9,121 nt of DNA from positions 1 to 9,121 of the forward strand of contig JASJBQ010000198.1 in NCBI GenBank assembly GCA_030066455.1. The letters run 5' to 3'. This document shows positions 1 to 5,696 of the stretch, one piece after another (the first letter of the stretch is position 1; each line of letters starts with the position of its first letter). The position numbers were made by a program, and so were the translations under genes. The notes below the pieces were generated by a model. That model made no database searches. It saw only the letters and a program-made list of their open reading frames with translations, and was not told the DNA's origin. Source of the DNA: Desulfobacterales bacterium (GTDB lineage Bacteria; Desulfobacterota; Desulfobacteria; Desulfobacterales; UBA5852).

Positions 1-1
1 C

Positions 2-985
2 GGTTGTTCCCAGCACTGTGTCTTTTGCAACCAGCATACGATCACCGGCGAGTCTCACCGCAATGATGATCCGCAAAGGCATTCCGATTTTGTCCGCAAG
101 TTCCTCAACTTCCGAAGCCGCCGCCGCGGCACCACGCAGCTGGCCTTTTTCGGCGGCAATTTTCTGGGAATGGCACCGCATCGTGTTCGCCGCCATCTCG
201 ACTGGGCCGCCGGGTGGGTCCGCCGGGGAGACGTAGACAGTCTGCGGTTCTCCACCCGTCCGGACACGATCACGCCCGCGACCCTGGCATTGATCCGGGA
301 ATACCCCGTTCGGACCATCGAACTTGGTGCCCAATCCATGAATGATCAGGTGCTATCATGGTCGCGGCGGGGGCATACCGCGATGGATACCATCCGCGCG
401 GTCTCGCAGCTTAAAAGGGGCGGCTATGAAATCGGTCTTCAGATCATGACCGGACTTCCGGGCGACAGCCCAGCCGGCGCCATCACCACGACCGAAGCGG
501 TCATGGCGCTAGCCCCCGCCTTCGTGCGCATCTACCCGACACTGGTTCTGGCGGGCAGTCCCCTGGCCGCCGAATATGAGGCGGGCCGCTATCATCCCCT
601 GAAGCTGGCCGACAGCATCGACCTTGTCGCCCGCATGTGGCTGATGCTCGCCGCCGCCGGCATTCGCGTGGTTCGCATGGGGCTTCAGTCCAGCCCCGGT
701 CTGGCGGACCGGCGGAATTTACTGGCCGGCCCGTATCACCCGGCTTACGGCGAACAGGTCTTGCGCCATGTATTCCGATCCATGGCGCAAGCCGGGCTGG
801 ATCGTTCGGCGCCGACCGCCGGCCGCCGTTTGACCCTGTGGGTGAATCCCCGCCGTCTTTCGGTCATGACGGGGCCGCAGCGCGGCCACCTTGTCCAACT
901 CCGGGAGGCTCATCACCTGGCGGGACTTCGCGCCGCCGCCGACCCGACGCTGGCCCTGAATCAATTGGAAGTTGACAACCGTTAG
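2..985 (+). CDS. Elp3-like radical SAM protein, 3' part (5' end outside the window)
   Basis: The reading frame is open from base 2 to the TAG at 983-985, giving 327 visible residues. It begins almost at the [4Fe-4S] cluster site: a Cys-x3-Cys-x2-Cys motif (CSQHCVFC) encoded at bases 5-28, the radical SAM signature that binds the cluster used to cleave S-adenosylmethionine. Further landmarks of the Elp3-like/HemN-like branch follow in order: FFGGNFLGM (the GGE-like SAM-binding region), ELGAQSM, GLQIMTGLPGD, and RIYPTLVLAGSPL followed by GRYHPL. The C-terminal part carries no recognisable GNAT acetyltransferase domain, so it is not a full Elp3 tRNA-modifying enzyme; it resembles the shorter bacterial stand-alone proteins of about 340-360 residues whose substrate is not established. 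Probably only a short N-terminus is missing. It is followed by a 147-base gap with a hairpin, and nothing ties it functionally to the genes downstream. Family assignment is solid; the substrate is unknown. Confidence 0.88.
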   Translation, partial: GCSQHCVFCNQHTITGESHRNDDPQRHSDFVRKFLNFRSRRRGTTQLAFFGGNFLGMAPHRVRRHLDWAAGWVRRGDVDSLRFSTRPDTITPATLALIREYPVRTIELGAQSMNDQVLSWSRRGHTAMDTIRAVSQLKRGGYEIGLQIMTGLPGDSPAGAITTTEAVMALAPAFVRIYPTLVLAGSPLAAEYEAGRYHPLKLADSIDLVARMWLMLAAAGIRVVRMGLQSSPGLADRRNLLAGPYHPAYGEQVLRHVFRSMAQAGLDRSAPTAGRRLTLWVNPRRLSVMTGPQRGHLVQLREAHHLAGLRAAADPTLALNQLEVDNR

Positions 986-1008
986 CCCCTTATTGCATCT
1001 AGCCCATA

Positions 1009-1074
1009 CCGGACAAGGCGTTGCGGATCGTTCTGCCTGGCGATCCAAAACAGCCATCGCAATCGCCTTGCCGG
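1009..1074. other. Long imperfect stem-loop between radical SAM gene and sensor kinase gene
   Basis: Nested complementary arms can be read directly. CCGG (1009-1012) pairs with CCGG (1071-1074), CAAGGCG (1014-1020) with CGCCTTG (1064-1070), TTGC (1021-1024) with GCAA (1059-1062), and GGATCG (1025-1030) with CGATCC (1041-1046) around a 10-base loop. Single-base bulges lie at 1013 and 1063, and a one-sided 12-base bulge at 1047-1058. There is no T-run after it on either strand, so it is not a classical intrinsic terminator. It could end or stabilise the upstream mRNA, or act in the leader of the kinase mRNA. The pairing is certain; the role is not. Confidence 0.5.
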
Positions 1075-1132
1075 TGGCGGCCGCCATGGGCCATTGAGGA
1101 TGCAGCTGGCCGTTGCCGCCCGGAGAGCCTCC

Positions 1133-3604
1133 ATGCGTTTACGCCTCATTCTGATGGTCCTGTCCCTTCTGACCTTCCTGTCGACCTCGATCGGCGGATA
1201 CCTTTACTACCACAACCTCAAGGAATCCGCCCTGCTGGAAGCCGAAAAGCAGGCCGAAATCCGCGTGGAGATGCTGCGCATCAATCTGGCCGCACAGATA
1301 TCCGACAACATCCGCCCGGCCCGGGTTCTGGCCGGCACGCCGGAAATCATTCAAGCCCTGATAAATTCGTCGAACGAGCGGCTTGACCAGGCCAACCGGA
1401 TTCTGGATCATTTTCAAACCAACCTCGAGGCCGATGTCTGCTATCTCATGGACCGCGCAGGTCTCACGATTGCCTCCAGCAACCGCGACGCGGCCGACAG
1501 CTTTGTGGGCCATAATTTCAGCTTCCGCCCCTATTTCTCGACCGCCATGGCGCATGCGCCAACCACCTATCTGGCGCTCGGCACCACCTCGGGGAAAAGG
1601 GGGGCCTACTGCAGTTGCCCCGTATATGGCACCGACCCGAAAACCCCCATCGGCGTCGTCGTGATCAAGGCCTCCATCGAGCGGGTGGAAGAGGAACTCG
1701 GCCTGGGTCCCGAGGACATTCTCCTGGTCACCAACCCGGTGGGAGTGATCTTCATTTCCAACCGGGATGAATGGCGCTATCAATTGCTCTGGGACCTTTC
1801 CCGGGAGGAAATCGAACGGATCGCCCAATCACGGCAGTTCGGCAAGGGCCCCTGGCGCTGGACCGGGCTGAAACTGCGCGACGATCGCTACGTGCTGGAT
1901 CACAAAGGCCGGCGCTATCTCATGAACCGCACCCAGGTCGAAAACTACCCGGGCTGGAATATCATCCACCTGCGCCGTCTCGAGACGATTTCCAAAGTGA
2001 TTTCAGAGCCCCTGATTCGCATCACCGGGCCGGTGGTCTTCATGGCCAGTATCCTGATCGGCTTTGCGGTGTTCTTCCTGTACCAGAAGGCCAGCCAGGA
2101 AATCCTCAAGCGCAAGGAGATTCAGCAGGCATTGGGCGAGAGTGAAAGGCGCCATCGCTCCCTGTACAACCATACGCCGGCAATGCTGCATTCCATTGAC
2201 AGCGAGGGCTTTCTGCTAAGTGTCAGCGATTTCTGGCTACAGGTGATGGGCTACCGTCGCGATGAAATCATCGGGCGCCAATTAACGGACTTTTTTACGG
2301 AAAGCTCGCGGGTTTTCGCCGAGCGTTCGGTGATTCCCAATTTTTTCCGCACCGGATCCTGCCAGGACGTCCCCTACCAGTTTCGCAAAGCCAACGGCGA
2401 GGTTATCGACGTTTTGCTATCGGCCGTGGCCGAACGCGACGGTGAAGGCCGGCCGGTGCGCTCGCTGGCGGTATCCATCGACGTCACCGAACGCAACCGT
2501 GCCGAACGCGCCTTGCAACTGGCCCAGGAAGAGCTCGGCCGCTATACCCGGGGCCTCGAAAAACAGGTGCAGGAACGCACACGCGAAATCACCAGCATCT
2601 TGCGCTATACGCCCGACGTGGTTTCGATCAAAGACCGCGATGGCCACTACACCCTGATCAACACGTGTTTCGAGGACATTTTGGGCCGTTCGAACGATGA
2701 GGTTCGCGGCCTGACCGACGCCGATCTGTTCCCCGAAAGCGTGGCCCGCCAGTTTCGGGAAAACGATCTGAAGGTGCTGCGCGAAAGGCGGTCTTTCCAG
2801 TTCGATGAGCAAATGCCCCACCGCGACGGTACGATCCACTTTTATCTATCCGTCAAGTTTCCGTTTTACGGCGAGGATGGCGAAGCCAGCGGGGTCTGTG
2901 AAATTTCCACCGACATCACCGAGGTCAAAAAAGCCCAGGATCAGCTTCGCCGGCTTTCGGCGAGCATCATGGCCAGTCAGGAAAAAGAGCGCGCCGCCAT
3001 TGCCCGCGAACTTCATGACGAACTCGGCCAGGTGCTGACGGCCTTGCGCATGGGGGCCGTCTGGATTGCGCGCCGGCTCCAGGAAGTCGATCAGGCGGCC
3101 GCCGACCGCGCTCGCGACATGTGCCGTCTGATCGATAAAAATATCGAAGACGTGCGCGGCATGGCCATCCGTCTGCGCCCCGGTGTTCTGGATGATCTCG
3201 GTTTGGTGGACGCCCTGGAATGGTTTACCGCTGATTTCGAAAAGCGCACGGCCATCACCTGTGTGTTCGAACACAACCCGATTCCGCCCCTCGACGAAGG
3301 TATCGCCACCGCAGCATACCGCATCGCCCAGGAGGCCCTCACCAATGTGGCCCGACACGCGCGGGCCACGCGCGCGGAGGTCGAACTTGTCATTCGCGAC
3401 CGGCAACTGCTGCTTTCCGTGAAGGATGACGGCAAGGGGTTCGAGGCCGAAAGCCTTTCCGAATCCGAAGGTCTGGGGGTGGCCGGCATGAAGGAACGGG
3501 CCAACCTGGTGGCGGGCAAGCTCGACGTTCGATCGACGCCGGGCGAAGGCACCCGTATCCGGTTTCGTGTATCTTTTCCAAAAGACCCGGGAGAATTGAC
3601 ATGA
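1133..3604 (+). CDS. Membrane sensor histidine kinase: DctB-like periplasmic sensor, two PAS domains, NarL-type kinase core
   Basis: This is an 823-residue kinase that should autophosphorylate and pass phosphate to the regulator encoded next. The ATG at 1133 was chosen because GGAGAG (1122-1127) stands 5 bases before it; in-frame TTG 1094 and ATG 1100 lack a properly spaced site. Order of parts: membrane helix about 4-26; periplasmic domain about 27-294 with DctB hallmarks (DSFVGHNFSFRPYF near 124-135, LGTTSGKRG near 149-157, GVVVIKASIE, LLVTNPVGVIFISN); second helix about 295-317; PAS 1 about 337-455; a charged coiled linker; PAS 2 about 487-599; HisKA_3 dimerisation region with the phospho-acceptor His628 in ARELHDELGQ; and HATPase_c with N-box Asn738, DDGKGF (765-770) and GLGVAGMKER (780-789). 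All catalytic motifs look intact. The TGA (3602-3604) overlaps the regulator's ATG. DctB proteins sense C4-dicarboxylates, so a carboxylate ligand is inferred; here the usual aromatic pocket segment reads AYCSCP. Confidence 0.93.
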   Translation: MRLRLILMVLSLLTFLSTSIGGYLYYHNLKESALLEAEKQAEIRVEMLRINLAAQISDNIRPARVLAGTPEIIQALINSSNERLDQANRILDHFQTNLEADVCYLMDRAGLTIASSNRDAADSFVGHNFSFRPYFSTAMAHAPTTYLALGTTSGKRGAYCSCPVYGTDPKTPIGVVVIKASIERVEEELGLGPEDILLVTNPVGVIFISNRDEWRYQLLWDLSREEIERIAQSRQFGKGPWRWTGLKLRDDRYVLDHKGRRYLMNRTQVENYPGWNIIHLRRLETISKVISEPLIRITGPVVFMASILIGFAVFFLYQKASQEILKRKEIQQALGESERRHRSLYNHTPAMLHSIDSEGFLLSVSDFWLQVMGYRRDEIIGRQLTDFFTESSRVFAERSVIPNFFRTGSCQDVPYQFRKANGEVIDVLLSAVAERDGEGRPVRSLAVSIDVTERNRAERALQLAQEELGRYTRGLEKQVQERTREITSILRYTPDVVSIKDRDGHYTLINTCFEDILGRSNDEVRGLTDADLFPESVARQFRENDLKVLRERRSFQFDEQMPHRDGTIHFYLSVKFPFYGEDGEASGVCEISTDITEVKKAQDQLRRLSASIMASQEKERAAIARELHDELGQVLTALRMGAVWIARRLQEVDQAAADRARDMCRLIDKNIEDVRGMAIRLRPGVLDDLGLVDALEWFTADFEKRTAITCVFEHNPIPPLDEGIATAAYRIAQEALTNVARHARATRAEVELVIRDRQLLLSVKDDGKGFEAESLSESEGLGVAGMKERANLVAGKLDVRSTPGEGTRIRFRVSFPKDPGELT

Positions 3605-4239
3605 TTCGGGTTCTACTGGCGGACGACCACAGCATCGTACGCGACGGGTTGCGGCGCATCGTCGAAGAGGACGGTGCCATGGCGGTGGTGGCCGAAGCCT
3701 CTGACGGCCGGGAAGCCATCCGTAAAATCGATGACAGTCAACCGGACGTAGTGGTGGTGGACATCTCCATGCCCGGTTTCGACGGCCTGGAAGTGGTCAG
3801 CCGCCTCAAGGATTCCCATCCTGATCTACCGGTGCTCATCTTGACCATGCACGAAGAGGCCCAGTACGTGGTCCGGGCCATCGAGGCCGGTGCCATGGGC
3901 TATCTGACCAAACAGTCGGCGCCCGAACAGCTGGTCACCGCCATCCGCAAATTGCACAACGGCCAGCGTTACATAACCGACGAGGCCACCGAAGCCCTGG
4001 CGCTGCGCATCGCCAAGGGCGCCCAGGCCAAAACCCCCCTGGATTCCCTGTCCATGCGCGAACTGCAGGTCCTGCGCCGTCTGGGTATGGGGCACACCAA
4101 CCGGGAAATCGCCAGCGCCTATAACATCAGCATCAAAACCGTCGATACCTATCGCGCCCGCCTGCTTAAAAAACTCGACCTGCGCAACAATGCCGAGTTG
4201 ATTCGGTTTGCGCTCCAGAACAATCTTATTGAACCCTGA
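3601..4239 (+). CDS. NarL/FixJ-family response regulator, partner of the upstream kinase
   Basis: This is a 212-residue DNA-binding regulator. The N-terminal receiver domain (about 1-120) has the acidic pair Asp8-Asp9, the phospho-acceptor Asp54 in VVVDISMPG, Thr82 and Lys104 (GYLTKQ), so the phosphorylation machinery looks complete. After a short linker, residues about 147-211 form a LuxR-type helix-turn-helix (LSMRELQVL, then HTNREIASAYNISIKTVDTYRARLLKKL). The start overlaps the kinase stop as ATGA, and GGGAGA at 3589-3594 is a ribosome site inside the end of the kinase gene, so the two are translationally coupled. The pairing of a HisKA_3 kinase with a LuxR-type regulator is the normal NarX/NarL logic. 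The nearest likely target is the TRAP operon that starts about 300 bases downstream; that link is inferred from position only. A weak hairpin (GAACC 4231-4235 with GGTTC 4241-4245) spans the stop codon. Confidence 0.95.
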   Translation: MIRVLLADDHSIVRDGLRRIVEEDGAMAVVAEASDGREAIRKIDDSQPDVVVVDISMPGFDGLEVVSRLKDSHPDLPVLILTMHEEAQYVVRAIEAGAMGYLTKQSAPEQLVTAIRKLHNGQRYITDEATEALALRIAKGAQAKTPLDSLSMRELQVLRRLGMGHTNREIASAYNISIKTVDTYRARLLKKLDLRNNAELIRFALQNNLIEP

Positions 4240-4547
4240 TGGTTCTTGCCCGCTCTGTGAATTACACGATGGTTACCGCAAGCGCCACTACGGCTGGGCA
4301 TCCCGCGTTGATTTTGTAAGAAAAATCCTGACAACAAAATCCGAAATCCCCTGATTGACCCTTGGACATCGATCGCCTAATGGTGACAGTGCCGGAACCG
4401 GCCCTTGGAGCGGAGATCCTGAAGGTCATGGTCGCGCGCGGTGGGTCAATTGGGTCGCGGCGGACGCTCGGGCGCATGGGCTCGGTGAAGGTGGGAGGAA
4501 ATTCTGGCTGCAGTTCTTTTAATCTCATCTGGTACAAGGAGGCTCGT
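4240..4547. promoter_or_regulatory. 308-base gene-free region upstream of the TRAP operon; likely promoter/operator region
   Basis: No convincing gene is seen here. The frame of the downstream binding protein stays open back to about 4362, but the extra residues have no signal-peptide character, so that stretch is not treated as coding. The region should hold the transport operon promoter and, if the upstream regulator controls it, that regulator's binding sites. I see no good sigma-54 (GG-N10-GC) element. The best sigma-70-like -35 is TTGACC at 4355-4360, but no good -10 box lies at the right distance. The gap ends with the strong ribosome site AAGGAGG (4536-4542) of the binding-protein gene. 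The assignment as a regulatory region comes from position. Confidence 0.4.
4310..4341. repeat. 8-base perfect inverted repeat upstream of the TRAP operon (possible operator)
   Basis: GATTTTGT (4310-4317) and its exact reverse complement ACAAAATC (4334-4341) flank a 16-base spacer in an AT-rich patch of an otherwise GC-rich region, between the response regulator gene and the TRAP operon. This is the kind of dyad a dimeric LuxR-type regulator could bind. An 8-base repeat can also arise by chance in a gap this long, so support is weak. Confidence 0.3.
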
Positions 4548-5522
4548 ATGAAGAAATCTTTTCCTGTTATTTTGGCCATCAGCATCGCCCTCATCCTCAC
4601 GATGGCTTTTACCGGCCCGGTATACGCCAAAAAGCTGATCATCTTTGCCGGTGGTCCGGCGGGCGGCACCTTCCAGGTCGTGGCCCAGTCCGTTGCCACC
4701 TATAAGCCCGTCAAGGCCATGGACTACAACATCAAGGTCCAATCCTCGGGCGGCTCCACTGAAAACCTGCGCAAGGTCAACAGCGGCAAGGCCCATTTCG
4801 GGACCGTCTATTCGGGTCATGTCTACGCCGGCCGCAACGGCCTGATGGTCAATGATCCCAAGAAATATGAAAACGTCCTGGCCGTGGCCTACCTCTATGA
4901 AGCGCCGGCCCAGCTCGTGGTGCGCAAGGGTTCCGGCATCAAGAGCGTCAAGGATCTGGAAGGCAAGAAAGTCGGCGTGGGCAATGCCGGTTCCGGCGCC
5001 TATGCCTACTGCGAGCAGTTTTTCACCCACCTGGGCATGTGGGACAAGATCGAACGCAATGCCATGGGCTACAACGCCGCGGCCGATGCCTTCGGCAACA
5101 AGCAGCTTGACGCTTTCTGGCTGTTCACGGCCTACCCCAGCCCGGCCGTAATCCAGGCCGCCACCATGAACGAGATCGAACTGGTGGACCTGGATGCCGA
5201 TGCCAAAAAATACGGCTTCTATGACAAGTACAAGAACTTCGTGGCCTGGAAGATTCCGACCAGCGACGGCCGTTACCGCGGACTTTCTGCAGATGTCCCT
5301 TCCTGGGTCGACACCACCCTGCTGGTGGCCAACCCCAAGGCACCGGAAGATCTGGTCTACGGCATGTTGAAAGCGATCTTCACGGATGAAGGTCTGGCCT
5401 GGATGGTTTCCCAGAAGAAAACCTTCAAGGCCATGTCGGTGGAAAAGGGCATCAAGGGCGTGGCCACGCCGCTGCACCCGGGGGCCGAGAAATTCTGGAA
5501 AGAAATGGGTGTCCTCAAATAA
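4548..5522 (+). CDS. TAXI-family TRAP transporter periplasmic solute-binding protein
   Basis: The product is 324 residues. The ATG at 4548 is preceded by a near-perfect AAGGAGG (4536-4542) with a 5-base spacer. It starts a clear Sec signal peptide: MKK, a hydrophobic stretch to about residue 22, and a likely cut after Ala27 (VYA-KK), giving a soluble periplasmic protein. The mature protein follows the TAXI family pattern: IIFAGGPAGGTFQ (31-43), SSGGSTENLRKVNSGKAHFG (66-85), QLVVRKGSGIKSVKDLEGKKV (122-142, the hinge region), GNAGSG (145-150), and the C-terminal TTLLVANPKAPEDLVY. TAXI proteins capture ligand and hand it to a fused TRAP permease, here encoded next. The few characterised members bind glutamate or 2-oxoglutarate-like acids; the ligand here cannot be read from sequence. 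A strong hairpin lies 21 bases after the stop, which may set a higher level of this protein than of the permease. Confidence 0.95.
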   Translation: MKKSFPVILAISIALILTMAFTGPVYAKKLIIFAGGPAGGTFQVVAQSVATYKPVKAMDYNIKVQSSGGSTENLRKVNSGKAHFGTVYSGHVYAGRNGLMVNDPKKYENVLAVAYLYEAPAQLVVRKGSGIKSVKDLEGKKVGVGNAGSGAYAYCEQFFTHLGMWDKIERNAMGYNAAADAFGNKQLDAFWLFTAYPSPAVIQAATMNEIELVDLDADAKKYGFYDKYKNFVAWKIPTSDGRYRGLSADVPSWVDTTLLVANPKAPEDLVYGMLKAIFTDEGLAWMVSQKKTFKAMSVEKGIKGVATPLHPGAEKFWKEMGVLK

Positions 5523-5543
5523 ATCGTAAGTCTATCGTTCCAA

Positions 5544-5568
5544 CAGGGCCGTGCGCTGCACGGCCCTG
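5544..5568 (+). terminator. Perfect 11-bp hairpin after the binding-protein gene (partial terminator or mRNA-stabilising stem)
   Basis: CAGGGCCGTGC (5544-5554) pairs exactly with GCACGGCCCTG (5558-5568) around a 3-base loop. A T-rich stretch (5574-5590) follows but is not immediately adjacent, so termination is probably partial. A stem between a binding-protein gene and its permease gene is a common way to make more binding protein than permease, through attenuation or protection of the upstream mRNA from 3' decay. The hairpin is certain from the sequence; its effect is inferred. Confidence 0.75.
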
Positions 5569-5587
5569 CCATAATTCTTGATTTTAT

Positions 5588-5673
5588 TTTAGTGCTCAAC
5601 CGTAAATGGGTCTTTGGGATACGCGGCCGACGGGCCGGTTGTTGCGAAAGGCCATTTAGGGATGGGCACTAAA
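5588..5673. repeat. 86-base fold-back element with imperfect terminal inverted repeats
   Basis: TTTAGTGCTCA (5588-5598) pairs with TGGGCACTAAA (5663-5673), eleven pairs including one G-U. Inside, TAAATGG (5603-5609) pairs with CCATTTA (5652-5658) and CTTT (5612-5615) with AAAG (5647-5650). The centre carries CGGCC (5624-5628) opposite GGCCG (5633-5637). Read outward-in, the two ends are similar for about 27 bases, which fits a MITE-like or palindromic intergenic repeat, or a structured leader of the permease gene. No target-site duplication is obvious. A related end sequence lies next to the penicillin-binding protein gene at 8577-8587. Confidence 0.6.
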
Positions 5674-5696
5674 CCAACTCTCGGGCAGGTGAGATC

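Noticed and set aside
719..1087. Minus-strand frame of 122 residues across the end of the radical SAM gene and the following gap
   Set aside because: It is mostly a shadow of the radical SAM gene, with no recognisable family and no convincing ribosome site.
1139..1828. Open frame of 229 residues antisense to the sensor kinase gene
   Set aside because: It has no domain signature and is fully covered by a kinase frame with unmistakable motifs.
4362..4547. Upstream extension of the binding-protein gene from a TTG start
   Set aside because: The extension would bury the signal peptide inside the protein, while the ATG at 4548 has a near-perfect ribosome site and starts the signal peptide directly.
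4240..4547. Possible sigma-54 promoter before the TRAP operon, expected by analogy with DctB/DctD systems
   Set aside because: No GG and GC dinucleotides at the required spacing with TGGCA/TTGC context were found, and the regulator is LuxR-type rather than a sigma-54 activator.
4446..5477. Open frame of 343 residues antisense to the binding-protein gene
   Set aside because: It shows no recognisable protein features and lies opposite a clear TAXI protein; it is a by-product of GC-biased third codon positions.
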